Source: Streptomyces olindensis (GTDB lineage: Bacteria > Actinomycetota > Actinomycetes > Streptomycetales > Streptomycetaceae). Taken from it: DNA of 64,000 nucleotides. Below the pieces are notes generated by a model. The model ran no database searches. It saw nothing but the letters and a program-made list of their open reading frames with translations, and had not been told where the DNA came from. The position numbers and the translations under genes were made by a program. This document shows positions 1 through 10,207 of this stretch, in pieces; positions within the stretch are counted from its first letter, which is position 1; each line of letters begins with the position of its first letter. The stretch lies in NCBI GenBank assembly GCA_000696115.1, contig JJOH01000096.1, positions 62,001 through 126,000 of the forward strand, written 5' to 3'.

Positions 1-204
1 CGCGCCCGTGAAGGACCGGCCGGCCGCCACCTGGATCTCGTAGGCGTGCTGCAGGACGCCCGGCCGGTCGCTTGCCAGCGACCACGACAGACGGGGCTCG
101 GGATACGGGGTGGCCACGAGACCGGAGTCGTCCGCAGTGCGCAGCCCGGTGACCGTCGTCGCGGTGTCCGCCGCGCGGAGTGCCTCGGAGCTCGGCGTCG
201 TCAT
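1..204 (-). CDS. alpha-L-rhamnosidase, N-terminal fragment (runs off window)
   Basis: The 68 codons read from an ATG at 204 toward the window edge give a protein start with the pattern PYPEPRLSWSL followed by GVLQHAYEIQVAA. That beta-sandwich start (LSW, then a QxAYxI-like strand) is characteristic of the N-terminal domain of family GH78 alpha-L-rhamnosidases, which release terminal L-rhamnose from plant glycosides and polysaccharides. The ATG overlaps the stop of the upstream hydrolase gene (ATGA), so the two are translationally coupled and probably co-transcribed from the LacI-type site near 1072. The catalytic domain lies outside the window, so the substrate cannot be judged. Confidence 0.72.
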   Translation of the reverse strand, partial: MTTPSSEALRAADTATTVTGLRTADDSGLVATPYPEPRLSWSLASDRPGVLQHAYEIQVAAGRSFTGA

Positions 205-1025
205 GACGTCAGGTGCCTTTCGAGGAACCGCAGCGTGGACCGGTGCAGCGTGGTGCGGTGGGGGACGGTGCCCCAGGCGTGGTCCGCGCCCTCGACGATC
301 TCGAGTTCCGCGTTGCCGTCGTAGTGGTCCAGGTAGCGGCGTACGTAGGGGAGGGGAGCGATGTCGTCCTTGTCGCCGTGCAGGATGTGGACGGGGCCCC
401 GGTAGGGCGCGGAGCGCCCGTACACGTCGAGACGGGCGATGTCCTCCACGAGCGCGGGACTCATCCGGTGTCCGTCGGCGTCGAAGTACCCCTTCTGCTC
501 GATCTCGGCCGCGAGGCTGCGGCCCTTGAGGTGTCCGCCGCCGATCTCGAAGGGGGCGACCGCGGCCGGGGACCACAGGCACAGGGCGCCTATCCCCGGT
601 TCCTCGGCGGCGACGATGCCGGCGACGACACCTCCCATGCTCATACCCACCAGGCCGATCCGGTCGGGGTCGACGAAGTCGAAGGTCCGGACTGCCCGGA
701 GCACCGCGCGGGTTTCGGCGATCTCACCGGTGATGGTCACGTCGAAGAAGTCGCCGTCGCTCTCGCCGTGGCCGGAGAGGTCGAACCGGACCGAGGCGAT
801 GCCGTGGGCCTCCAGCAGCCGGGACATGGCGACGAAGTCGGGCAGTTCGAGCCGGTTGGAGCTGAAGCCATGCACGAAAACCACGGTGGGCCGGCGGGTT
901 CCGGTCGGGCCTTCGGGGATGTGCAGCGTGGAGCGCAGTGTCATGCCGGTATAGCGGAAGTCGTGATGGCAGATCACGCGGATGCCTTTCGGGATGTGTC
1001 GAGTGCGGGCGTGTGCGGCGGTCAT
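201..1025 (-). CDS. alpha/beta hydrolase (esterase-like)
   Basis: A 274-residue serine hydrolase with the complete alpha/beta hydrolase triad: nucleophile in GMSMGG, Asp in HGDKDD and His in GADHAWG near the C-terminus; the oxyanion strand is VVFVHGFSSNR. The spacing resembles feruloyl/cinnamoyl esterase-like cytoplasmic hydrolases. No signal peptide is visible. Start is uncertain: ATG at 1025 is chosen, but an in-frame GTG at 1061 adds 12 residues and lies close to the operator. It is coupled to the rhamnosidase gene downstream, which suggests a job in de-esterifying a plant-derived glycoside after uptake (inference). Confidence 0.8.
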   Translation of the reverse strand: MTAAHARTRHIPKGIRVICHHDFRYTGMTLRSTLHIPEGPTGTRRPTVVFVHGFSSNRLELPDFVAMSRLLEAHGIASVRFDLSGHGESDGDFFDVTITGEIAETRAVLRAVRTFDFVDPDRIGLVGMSMGGVVAGIVAAEEPGIGALCLWSPAAVAPFEIGGGHLKGRSLAAEIEQKGYFDADGHRMSPALVEDIARLDVYGRSAPYRGPVHILHGDKDDIAPLPYVRRYLDHYDGNAELEIVEGADHAWGTVPHRTTLHRSTLRFLERHLTS

Positions 1026-1071
1026 CGTGCTGCGGTTGCGCCTCACCTCGGTCAGCACCACTCGATCGCTT

Positions 1072-1109
1072 CACTTAAACGTGTAGGTAAGCTGAGCGGA
1101 AAAGCTAAC
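1072..1109. promoter_or_regulatory. LacI-type operator and shared promoter element (copy 1)
   Basis: The divergent intergenic region carries CACTTAAACGTGTAGGTAAG (1072-1091), an imperfect palindrome with a central CG as in LacI-family operators, followed by GCTAAC (1104-1109). Read on the minus strand the block is GTTAGCTT...CGTTTAAGTG, which matches elements at 2276-2310 and 12208-12249. It is placed to control both the lacI gene and the hydrolase/rhamnosidase operon. Confidence 0.6.
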
Positions 1110-1155
1110 CGCAGCCACGGGCTTTGGCAAGAGGCCTGGCAGAGGGAGGGGATGC

Positions 1156-2163
1156 ATGACAGGAAAGTCCGGCCCCAGGCGTGTGACCAGCGCGGATGTC
1201 GCGCGCGAGGCCAAGGTCTCCCGCGCGACGGTGAGCTACGTGCTCAACGACGCCGCTCACCAGAAGATCCCGGAGGCTACGCGGCAGCGGGTGCGGGAAG
1301 CGGCCGCCCGGCTCGGCTACGCGCCGTCGGCCGCGGCGCGCTCGCTGCGCAGGGGGCGCTCCGACATCGTGCTCGGCCTGCTGCCCGACTGGCCGATCGA
1401 GCACGTCCTCGGTCGGCTCGTCCAACAACTGACCGACGCCTTGGCCCAGCACGAGCTGACGTTTCTCGTGCACTCGGCTGCTCACCCCGCCCGGCCCCTG
1501 CGGGAGGTCTGGAGAGCCTTGACGCCCGCGGCGGTTCTGGCGCTGGACGCGTTCCCGGAGGCCGAAGCCGACGCCGTGCGGGCGGCGGGAATCGAAGTCG
1601 TCATGGCAGTGCACGGCTCGGCGCGGAGCGGGCACCGGTCTCCCCTCGTGCCGGAGGAGCCGATCGGAGCGGCGCAGGCCCGCTACCTCGGCCGCGCGCA
1701 CCGCCGGCTCGGCTACGCCTACCCGGACCTGGCGAGGCTCGGTGTCCTGGCCCGGCCGCGACTGGACGGCGTGCGCAAGGTGTGCGCCGAACTCGGCCTC
1801 CCGGAGCCGGATGTCCGGACCGTCCCCGTCGATCCGGACGGTGCCGTCGAAGCGGTGAAGGCATGGCTCGCCGCCGATCCGCCGGTGACGGGCGTCTGTG
1901 CGTTCAACGACGATGTCGCCATGGCGGTTCTGGCCGCCCTGCGGTGGCTGGGGCTGCGGGCCCCCCGGGACCTCGCCGTGATCGGCGTCGACGACATTCG
2001 CGCCGCGGCGCTGGCCCGGCCGCCGCTCACCACGATCGTCCGCGACACCGAGGCCATCGCGCGGGGCCTGGCCCGCCGTATCGTCGACACCCTCGACGGG
2101 GCGCGGGTCTCCGCCGATCCCATCGAGGACCCGCTGCTGGTCCTCGTCCGGGTGTCCGCCTGA
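1156..2163 (+). CDS. LacI-family transcriptional regulator
   Basis: A 335-residue regulator. Residues 10-33 form the LacI-type helix-turn-helix (TSADVAREA, then SRATVSYVLN), followed by the hinge helix segment with PSAAARSLR and a periplasmic-binding-protein-like effector domain (GVDDIRAAALARPPLTT near the end is typical). ATG at 1156 has a GGAGGGG Shine-Dalgarno 5-7 bases upstream. It is a clear paralogue of the LacI at 11157-12155 along the whole length. The gene sits between a divergent hydrolase operon and an ABC importer whose promoter carries the same operator, so it is probably the local repressor, induced by the imported sugar or glycoside. Confidence 0.92.
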   Translation: MTGKSGPRRVTSADVAREAKVSRATVSYVLNDAAHQKIPEATRQRVREAAARLGYAPSAAARSLRRGRSDIVLGLLPDWPIEHVLGRLVQQLTDALAQHELTFLVHSAAHPARPLREVWRALTPAAVLALDAFPEAEADAVRAAGIEVVMAVHGSARSGHRSPLVPEEPIGAAQARYLGRAHRRLGYAYPDLARLGVLARPRLDGVRKVCAELGLPEPDVRTVPVDPDGAVEAVKAWLAADPPVTGVCAFNDDVAMAVLAALRWLGLRAPRDLAVIGVDDIRAAALARPPLTTIVRDTEAIARGLARRIVDTLDGARVSADPIEDPLLVLVRVSA

Positions 2164-2208
2164 CCGGTTTCGCCGTCGCGGCAGTCAACCGACCACCTCC
2201 GCACACCT

Positions 2209-2226
2209 AGTGCCCCGCGCGGCACT
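2209..2226 (+). terminator. small hairpin after lacI
   Basis: Perfect 6-bp stem AGTGCC/GGCACT with a six-base loop, 45 bases after the lacI stop. It has no T-tract and the stem is short, so terminator function is tentative. Confidence 0.35.
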
Positions 2227-2275
2227 GTCACCGGGACCGTCTTCCGCGAACCTCTTGCGCAACGCGGGCGACACA

Positions 2276-2310
2276 GTTAGTTTACGGACCACTCGCTTAA
2301 AGGTGTAAGT
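2276..2310. promoter_or_regulatory. LacI-type operator and shared promoter element (copy 2)
   Basis: GTTAGTTTACGGACCAC (2276-2292) followed by GCTTAAAGGTGTAAGT (2295-2310), in which CTTA and TAAG arms flank six bases. The same two blocks in the same order occur in front of both lacI genes. It lies about 270 bases upstream of the ABC importer and is the likely operator for that operon. Confidence 0.6.
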
Positions 2311-2579
2311 AACCCGCGAGGGCTCACTCGGAGTGACGCGCGCTGGAGCCGACACCTCTGCGTCGACGTCATCTCCAGCAGCTTTCGCGCCGGGATTCCA
2401 CAGCTCGACCGCGGCGGATCCTCCTGGCTCCGCTCATCCGTGGCGGTCCCCGGACCACGCCGCCGCCCGGCTCGCCCACCTCGACAGCTCGATCGCGACC
2501 CATGTCGTATCGCCCGTTCTCCCCGCACACCCTTCCCAGCTCCGCCCTCCCCGGCCCTCCCGACCTCACGGAGACCTCG

Positions 2580-4136
2580 ATGAAGAGAAGCACCGTCCTC
2601 CAAGCCTCGCTCGGCGTGGTGGCAGCGCTCGCGCTCGCCGCCTGCGGCGGTGGGCAGGGCAACGGCACCGGCGGCGCCGGATCGGCCACCCTGACCATCG
2701 CCCTGTCCTCGGCGCCCAACAGCCTGGACCCCGCACACGTCGCTGTCGGGCCCTTCCTGAACTACATGGACCCCGCCTACGCGACACTGCTGACCCGCAA
2801 GGCCGACGGCACCCTGGGAGCCGGGCTCGCCGACAAGTGGGGCTACGTCGGCAAGAAGAACACCAAGTTCAGGCTCCACCTGCGCAAGGGCGCGAAGTTC
2901 GCCGACGGCACGCCGATCACCGCAACCGACGTCGTCAACTCCTTCAAGTACTTCCAGAAGGGCAGCGGACCCTCCGTCCCCAACTTCCGTCCCCTGACCT
3001 TCTCCACGCCGGACAGCTCGACCGTGGTGGTCAGCAGCCCGACACCGAACCCCGACATGGGCACCCTCTTCACGCCCGCGTACATGGGCGGCGCCATCAT
3101 CAGCCCGGCCGGGCTCAAGGCCCCGAAGAAGCTCGCCTCCGCGACCTTCGGCGCCGGACCGTACGTGTACAGCGCCCAGCAGTCGGTCTCCGGCGACCAC
3201 TACGTCTACGTCCCGAACAAGAACTTCTACGACCAGTCCGCCATCCACTTCAAGAAGATCACCGTGCGCGTGATGCCGAACGTCAACTCGCAGGTGCAGG
3301 CCCTGAAGTCCGGCCAGATCGACCTCATGTACGGCACGCCGGACGTGGCGCCGACCATCAAGGGCGACAAGTCGCTCACCACGCTCAAGAAGCCCACCAC
3401 CTGGGCCGGCCTGTTCCTCCTGGACCGTGAGGGCACCGTCGTCAAGGGACTGGGTGATGAGCGTGTCCGGCAGGCGCTGAACTTCGCCGTCGATCGCTCC
3501 GCGATCACGAAGGCGGTCTACGGAGACTACGGCACCCCCATCTCGCAGCCGCAGATGCCCGGCTACGACGGCTACAGCCCCGAAGCCGAGAAGATGTACC
3601 CCTACGACCCGGACCAGGCCAAGAAGCTGCTGAAGGCGGCGGGCTACGGGAAGGGGCTGACCATCCCGGTGAACTACGGGTCGTTCGACCCCTCGACGAC
3701 CAAGATGCTCCAGGCCGTGCAGGACCAGCTCGCCAAGGTCGGCGTCAAGCTGAAGCTGAGGGCCGCCACCAACTTCGGCGGCTGGATCAACGACCTGCTG
3801 ACCAAGAAGTACGCGGCCACCGTGCTCTCGCCCGGCACGGGTGGCGAGGCCAACTTCTACGCCCAGCAGGCGGGATTCACCAAGACGGGCATCATGAACG
3901 TCTTCGGCGTGGCCGACCCGGACGTCGACGCCGCGTACGCCCGGCTCGCCGCGGCGGACCCGAAGTCCAGCGGGGCGGCGGCGAAGGATCTCACCGATGT
4001 CATCGTGCGGAAGGCGCTCGCCCTGCCGGTGTCCGGTTCCGACACGATCGCCATGTACAACAACAAGTTGCGCGGGGTGCAGTTCCCGGAGGGCGGCGCT
4101 CAGCTGACCTCCAACACCCTGTGGACCACCCGCTGA
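2580..4136 (+). CDS. ABC transporter substrate-binding lipoprotein (peptide/Opp family)
   Basis: A 518-residue SBP of the family 5 (DppA/OppA) type. The chosen ATG at 2580 follows a GGAGA ribosome site and gives a short basic N-terminus, a hydrophobic core and the lipobox LAAC with Cys22, so the protein is anchored outside the membrane. Typical family signatures follow: SAPNSLDP after the linker, an LRKGAKFADGTPI strand, and VRQALNFAVDRSAI in the second lobe. It heads a four-gene importer operon. Family 5 SBPs also bind oligosaccharides in bacteria; the neighbouring rhamnosidase makes a glycoside ligand as plausible as a peptide. Confidence 0.92.
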   Translation: MKRSTVLQASLGVVAALALAACGGGQGNGTGGAGSATLTIALSSAPNSLDPAHVAVGPFLNYMDPAYATLLTRKADGTLGAGLADKWGYVGKKNTKFRLHLRKGAKFADGTPITATDVVNSFKYFQKGSGPSVPNFRPLTFSTPDSSTVVVSSPTPNPDMGTLFTPAYMGGAIISPAGLKAPKKLASATFGAGPYVYSAQQSVSGDHYVYVPNKNFYDQSAIHFKKITVRVMPNVNSQVQALKSGQIDLMYGTPDVAPTIKGDKSLTTLKKPTTWAGLFLLDREGTVVKGLGDERVRQALNFAVDRSAITKAVYGDYGTPISQPQMPGYDGYSPEAEKMYPYDPDQAKKLLKAAGYGKGLTIPVNYGSFDPSTTKMLQAVQDQLAKVGVKLKLRAATNFGGWINDLLTKKYAATVLSPGTGGEANFYAQQAGFTKTGIMNVFGVADPDVDAAYARLAAADPKSSGAAAKDLTDVIVRKALALPVSGSDTIAMYNNKLRGVQFPEGGAQLTSNTLWTTR

Positions 4137-4145
4137 CGAGGGCCG

Positions 4146-5087
4146 ATGTTTCCCATCATTCTCCGCAGGCTGGCACTGTCCGTCCCGCTCCTCCTGATCG
4201 TCTCGGCGATCACCTTCGTCCTGGAGTCGTTCGTGCCGGGAGATCCGGCACGAACAGTGCTCGGCATCAACGCCACGCAGGAACAGTACGACGCGCTGAG
4301 GGCCGCCATGCATCTCGACCAGCCGGTCGCCGTGCAGTACTGGCTGTACCTCCGCGACCTCCTTCAAGGTGACCTCGGCAGCTCGCTGTTCAGCGGCGAA
4401 TCCGTGCTGGGGCTGATCGGGCAACGCCTGCCGGTCACCCTGGCGTTGGTGATCGGGGGGACCCTGCTCGCGAGCCTGGTCGGTGTCGTGCTCGGCGTGT
4501 ACAGCGCGACGCGCGGCCGGTTCAGCCGCCGGCTGTTCGACATCCTGTCCCTGCTGGGCAGCGCGGTGCCCAACTTCTGGATCGCACTGATGCTCGTCGC
4601 CGTGTTCGCCGTCAAGTTCGGCTTCTTCCCCGCCACCGGGTACACCCCGTTCGCCGAGTCGCCGGGGCAGTGGGCGGCCGGCCTCGTCCTGCCCGTGATC
4701 TCCCTCTCGATCGGCGGAGTCGCCTTCATCTCCAAGGTCACGCGCGACGCGATGATGTCCACCCTCGGCCTCGACCACATCAGAACGCTGCGGGCCTCCG
4801 GCATCCGGCCCTCGTCGATCGTCTGGAAGCACGCACTGCGGGGCTGCGGACTGCCGGTGGTGACCACGATCGGCCTCATGATGATCACGTTCATCCCCGG
4901 CACGATCCTCATCGAGAACGTCTTCACGTTGCCCGGTCTGGGCACCACGGTCGTGGACGCGACCAACCAGCACGATCTGCCGGTCGTCCAGGGCCTCACC
5001 ATCACCTTCACGGTCATGGTCATCGTGGTGAACCTTCTCGTCGACGTCCTCTACAGCCTCCTCAACCCGAAGGTACGTGCGGAATGA
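4146..5087 (+). CDS. ABC transporter permease (DppB-like)
   Basis: A 313-residue inner-membrane permease. It starts with the DppB/OppB-type first helix (ILRRLALSVPLLLIVSAITF), has the periplasmic loop with FVPGDPART, five further hydrophobic segments, and the EAA-type cytoplasmic loop around LDHIRTLRASGI that contacts the ATPases. Nine bases separate it from the SBP stop, and it overlaps the next gene by ATGA. It forms the channel with the permease half of the next protein. Confidence 0.92.
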   Translation: MFPIILRRLALSVPLLLIVSAITFVLESFVPGDPARTVLGINATQEQYDALRAAMHLDQPVAVQYWLYLRDLLQGDLGSSLFSGESVLGLIGQRLPVTLALVIGGTLLASLVGVVLGVYSATRGRFSRRLFDILSLLGSAVPNFWIALMLVAVFAVKFGFFPATGYTPFAESPGQWAAGLVLPVISLSIGGVAFISKVTRDAMMSTLGLDHIRTLRASGIRPSSIVWKHALRGCGLPVVTTIGLMMITFIPGTILIENVFTLPGLGTTVVDATNQHDLPVVQGLTITFTVMVIVVNLLVDVLYSLLNPKVRAE

Positions 5088-6840
5088 CCACTGTCGAGGC
5101 GCCCCCGAAGGCGCGATCGCGGCCGAGGACCAACCCCTTCGCCGGGATATGGCGCCGTCCCGTCCCCGCCGCGGCGTTCGTCGTGGTCGTCGGGATCAGC
5201 GTCGCCGTGATCCTCGCCCCGCTCCTGGCACCGCACCCGCCGCTGGCGCAGGACCTGCTCCACACGCTGTCCGGTCCGTCGGCGAACCATCCGCTGGGCA
5301 CCGACGTCCTCGGCCGCGACGTGCTGAGCCGGCTGCTGTACGGCGGACGGCCGACCCTGATCGGGGTGGGTCTCGCCGTACTCGTCTACGCCTTCTTCGG
5401 CATGTCGCTGGGCATCCTCGCCGGCTATCTGCGGGGCTGGACCGACCGGGTCATCGTCGCCGTGCTGGACGTCATGCTCTCGGTTCCGGCGGTCATCATC
5501 ACGCTGGCCGTCCTCGCGATCTTCCACCAGAGCAACGCGGCCGCCATGCTCACGATCGGCTTCTTCGCCTCCGCGGGCCTCGCCCGGATCATCCGCAGCT
5601 CCTGCATCGCGCTGCGCGAGGAACTGTTCGTGGACGCCGCCAGGGTGTCCGGGCTCGGCCCGGCCCGGATCATGGCACGGCACATCCTCCCCCGACTGAC
5701 AGGGCAGTTGCTGGTCCCGGTCTTCCTCTTCTCGGGCAACGCCCTCGCCATCCAGACCGGCCTCGGGTTCCTCGGCCTGGCCACTCCGGCGCCCGCACCG
5801 AGTTGGGGCGGCATGGTCGGAGAGGCCGCGCAGATCATGCAGCAGGACCCCTACCTGCTGTTCGTCTCCGGTGGCGTGATCGGCCTCATGTCCCTGTCCT
5901 TCGGGCTGGTCGGCGACGGCCTGCGCGACCTCGAACAGGACCGGCGGCAGGCCACCGGTGGCCGGTTGCGGCGGCCGGTTCCCGCAACGGCCCCCCAGGA
6001 CGCGAACAAGCCGTCGGACGCACCGCCGGACGGAGCAGTCCTCGCCGTGCGCGACTACTCGATCGCCTTCGCCACCGCGCAAGGGCCACGCACCGTCGTC
6101 GACTCCATCAGCTTCTCGGTCCGCTCCGGTGAGATCTTCGGTCTCGTGGGCGAATCCGGCAGCGGAAAGACAGTGACGGGCCTGTCCCTGCTCGGACTCC
6201 TCCCACCCAACGGAGCCGTGACGAGCGGCTCGGCCTGGCTGGCCGGCACCCGGATCAGCGGCCTGCCGGAGCGGGAGTTGCAGGGCATCCGCGGCAGCGA
6301 GATCGCCCTGGTGTCGCAGGAACCCATGGTGGCCCTCGACCCGTACTTCACCATCGGCTCCCAGCTGTCGGAGGTCGTCCGCCGCACCGGCGCCGTGCCT
6401 GGAGGGAAGGAAGCCGTCCGGCAACGCGTCCGGGACCTGCTCACCAGCGTCCACCTGCGCGATCCGGACGGCGTCGCGCGCAGGCACCCGCACGAGCTGT
6501 CCGGCGGCATGCTCCAGCGCGTCGTCATCGCCATGGCGCTGGCCGGCTCACCGAAGGTGCTGATCGCCGACGAACCCACCACGGCACTGGACGTGACCGT
6601 GCAGGCGGGCATCCTGGATCTGCTGCGGTCACTGCGCGACGAGCACGGCATGGCGATCATCCTGATCACCCACGACCTGGGCGTGGTGGCGGACAGCTGC
6701 GACCGCGCCCTCGTGATGGAACAGGGCCGGATCGTGGAGGAAGGCCCGGTCGAGGACATCTTCTACCGGCCCCGCCACCCCTACACGAGGCAACTCATCG
6801 CAAGCACCCCCAGCATCGCTCCCACGGAGGGCAGGATCGC

Positions 6841-6844
<4 letters not shown>
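5084..6844 (+). CDS. fused ABC permease (DppC-like) and ATPase (DppD-like)
   Basis: One uninterrupted 586-residue chain joins two importer subunits. Residues 1 to about 290 are a DppC permease: an N-terminal cytoplasmic tail, first helix, the NHPLGTDVLGRDVLSRLLYG signature and an EAA loop. After a roughly 35-residue linker rich in Ala, Pro and Asp, residues from about 325 form a DppD ATPase with Walker A GESGSGKT (about 352-360), ABC signature LSGGM (about 471) and Walker B VLIADEP (about 492). The C-terminus has the HPYTRQLIASTP tail of oligopeptide ATPases. ATG at 5084 overlaps the previous stop. Such permease/ATPase fusions are known among actinobacteria. The partner ATPase is the next gene. 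Confidence 0.93.
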
Positions 6845-7683
<839 letters not shown>

Positions 7684-7722
7684 GCCGTCACGAGCCCGAG
7701 CCGGTGGCCGCACGCGCACATC

Positions 7723-8745
7723 TCAGAGGGTCAGGAGCACCTTGGTGGCGCGGCGTTCGTCCATCGCCCTGTACCCCTCGGCGGCCTGCTCCAGGGGCAG
7801 GGTGAGGTCGAAGACCTTGCCGGGGTCGATCTCGCGCTCCCAGATGAGCCGGATCAGCTCGGGCAGGAACCGCCGTACGGGCGCGGGGCCGCCGAGGGTG
7901 TGGATGCCGGCGAAGAACAGCTCGATGCCGGGGATGCTCACGTCGTGGTTCACGCCCACGTAGCCGAGGTGCCCGCCGCCGCGGGTGGCGCCGACGGCCT
8001 GCATGAAGGACTCCTGCGTGCCGACCGCCTCGATCACCGAGTGCGCGCCGAGGCCGTTCGTCAGCTCCTTGATCTTGGCGACGCCCTCGTCACCGCGCTC
8101 CTCGACGATGTCGGTGGCGCCGTAGTAGCGGGCCAGCTTCTGCCGCTCGGGGTGGCGGGACATGGCGATGACGCGCTCCGCGCCGAGCTGCCTGGCGGCC
8201 AGGACGGACATCAGACCGACGGCACCGTCCCCGACGACGGCGACGGTCTTGCCCGGTCCGGCCTCGGCGGCGACGGCGGCGTACCAGCCGGTGCCGAGCA
8301 CGTCGGAGGCGGCCAGCAGGGCGGGGATCAGCTCCGGGTCGGGCTGCCCGGGGGTGGCGACCAGGGTGCCGTCGGCCAGCGGGATACGGGCCTTCTCCGC
8401 CTGGGTCCCGATCCCCGCGTGGACGAACTCGGCGTGCACGCACTTCGACTGGAACCCGGCCCGGCAGATCTCGCAGGTGTTGTCGGAGATGACGAACGAT
8501 CCAACCACGAAGTCCCCGGGCTTGACGGTCGTCACCTCGGAGCCGACCTCCTCGACCACCCCCACGTACTCGTGGCCCATGAGCGTGTGGTCGGCGGGCT
8601 CGATCCCGCGGTAGGGCCACAGGTCGGAACCGCAGATGCAGGTAGCGGTCAGCTTCACGATCGCGTCGGTGGGCTCGACGATCCTCGGATCCTCGCGCTC
8701 CTCCACCCGGACGTCGCCGGCCTTGTGCATCACTACTCCGCGCAT
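7723..8745 (-). CDS. zinc-dependent alcohol dehydrogenase (MDR family)
   Basis: A 340-residue medium-chain dehydrogenase. The catalytic zinc ligands are visible as Cys in CICGSD (about residue 38) and the GHEYVG motif (His58, Glu59); the four-Cys structural zinc lobe begins at NTCEICRAGF. The Rossmann NAD(P) site is VVGDGAVGLMS. The family oxidises alcohols or reduces aldehydes; the substrate cannot be read from the sequence. It ends 40 bases from the importer operon on the other strand and lies 50 bases after the MFS gene on the same strand, so it may be co-transcribed with it. Confidence 0.85.
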   Translation of the reverse strand: MRGVVMHKAGDVRVEEREDPRIVEPTDAIVKLTATCICGSDLWPYRGIEPADHTLMGHEYVGVVEEVGSEVTTVKPGDFVVGSFVISDNTCEICRAGFQSKCVHAEFVHAGIGTQAEKARIPLADGTLVATPGQPDPELIPALLAASDVLGTGWYAAVAAEAGPGKTVAVVGDGAVGLMSVLAARQLGAERVIAMSRHPERQKLARYYGATDIVEERGDEGVAKIKELTNGLGAHSVIEAVGTQESFMQAVGATRGGGHLGYVGVNHDVSIPGIELFFAGIHTLGGPAPVRRFLPELIRLIWEREIDPGKVFDLTLPLEQAAEGYRAMDERRATKVLLTL

Positions 8746-8798
8746 GGGTTCTGTCTCCTTGTTTCTGTGCTGTGGCGCCCGTGGCGCCGGTGCGTTCT

Positions 8799-10070
8799 TC
8801 AGCTCGTCCCGGCGGATTCATTCGCGGCCCGGGCGGGGGACGGCCCGGGACGGCGGCGCTGGACGAGCGCGATGGTGACGGCGGGGATCAGGGTCAGCGC
8901 CGCGATGACCGTGCCGACGGCGGCGGGGCCCGTGGCCCCCAGGGAGGAATCGATGGCCAGTCCGGCGATCCAGGAGCCGACGGCGGTGCCCAGGTTGAAG
9001 CCCGACACGGTCAGCGCGGACCCCAGGGTGGGTGCTTCGCCCGCGAAACGGACTCCGAGGGAGATGAGTACCGGGTTGGCGCCGAGCCCGAACAGCCCGA
9101 GCAGGGTGATCATCGTCACCGTGGGTGCGGCGTGGCCGGCCAGCAGGAAGATCGCCAGCAGCAGGACGGTGGTCACCGCGGGGGCCAGGATCGTCGTCAG
9201 GTACGGGCGGTGGTCCCCGAGGCGGCCGCCCAGGAGGAAGCCCGCCAGGGCACCGGCCCCGAACCCGACCAGGACCAGTGGCACGAGTCCGGCGGCCAGC
9301 CCGGTCTCGCCGGTCAGCAGCGGCGCGACGTAGGTGTACGTCGACAGCACGCCACCCGTGGTGGTCGTGCAGGCCGCGAGGACCAGCCACAGCCGCTTCG
9401 AGCGCAGTACGGACAGCTCGGAGCGGAGCGACACCGCCTGGTCGCCGTCGGCGTCGCGCGGCACATGCCGGGCGATGAGCACCATGGCGGCCGCTCCGAG
9501 GACGGCGAGCGCCCAGAACGGTCCCCGCCAGCCCATGAGCTGCCCGGCGAAAGCACCCAGCGGCACACCGACGACGTTGGCGAGCATCGCCCCGGCGCCC
9601 ACGACGCCCAGAGCACGCGAACTCGCCGCGGGACCGGCGGCCCGGGCGGCCACCACATTGGCCACCGCCCAGAACGCCCCGGTCGCCAGCGCCGTCAGGA
9701 ACCGGGCCGCCAGCAGCAGCGCGAAGCCGGAGCCGAGCGCGACGACGAGGTGCCCCGCGGCGAAGACGCCCAGGGCGAGGACCAGCGTCAGCCGCCGCGG
9801 CAGCCGCAGCGTCAGCATCGCCATCAGCGGCGCCCCGACGATCATCCCGACCGCGAACACGGTGATCAGCAGTCCGGCCCGGCCGACACCGACCTGGACG
9901 TCCTGCGCGATCTCCGGCAGCAGACCCGCCACCACGAACTCCGTCGTCCCCATCAGGAACGTGCCCAGGGCCAGGACGTGGACGACCAGCGGAAGCCGGG
10001 TGGGCGGCCGCTCGCCGTCACCGGCGCGGCTGTGGGCAGGTGCGTGGAGGGTTCCTCCTCGCATGGTCAT
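8799..10070 (-). CDS. MFS transporter (DHA1/AraJ-like efflux)
   Basis: A 423-residue protein with 12 predicted membrane segments. The start region LALGTFLMGTTEFVVAGLLPEIA is the conserved first helix of DHA1 exporters related to AraJ and Cmx/CmlR, which export sugars or drugs with proton antiport. ATG at 10070 has a GGAG site seven or eight bases upstream and is preferred to the second Met at 10064. The gene is divergent from an XRE regulator, a common repressor/exporter pair. Confidence 0.85.
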   Translation of the reverse strand: MTMRGGTLHAPAHSRAGDGERPPTRLPLVVHVLALGTFLMGTTEFVVAGLLPEIAQDVQVGVGRAGLLITVFAVGMIVGAPLMAMLTLRLPRRLTLVLALGVFAAGHLVVALGSGFALLLAARFLTALATGAFWAVANVVAARAAGPAASSRALGVVGAGAMLANVVGVPLGAFAGQLMGWRGPFWALAVLGAAAMVLIARHVPRDADGDQAVSLRSELSVLRSKRLWLVLAACTTTTGGVLSTYTYVAPLLTGETGLAAGLVPLVLVGFGAGALAGFLLGGRLGDHRPYLTTILAPAVTTVLLLAIFLLAGHAAPTVTMITLLGLFGLGANPVLISLGVRFAGEAPTLGSALTVSGFNLGTAVGSWIAGLAIDSSLGATGPAAVGTVIAALTLIPAVTIALVQRRRPGPSPARAANESAGTS

Positions 10071-10207
10071 ACGTCGTCTCCGCAGCGGATCGGGAACGTG
10101 GTGCGCGTCCCACGAAACAGCTCCCGCCGCGCGCGAGGGAGACCGCGTTTATGGGGGGTACCGGCTCAACCCCCCTCCCGAGGGTTCCGGGCCTTAGCGT
10201 GGGGGGC

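Larger units (their letters stand above)
2164..2579. other. intergenic region with hairpin and operator
   Basis: No gene is supported in these 416 bases. They hold a small hairpin (AGTGCC, six-base loop, GGCACT at 2209-2226) that may end lacI transcription, and the second copy of the shared regulatory element (2276-2310). The rest is probably the untranslated leader of the importer operon. Confidence 0.5.

Noticed and set aside
2277..4973. Very long open frame (898 codons) antisense to the ABC importer genes
   Set aside because: High-GC third-position effect: the sense genes show full family motifs, while the antisense text is Arg/Gly/Val/Asp-rich without any domain.
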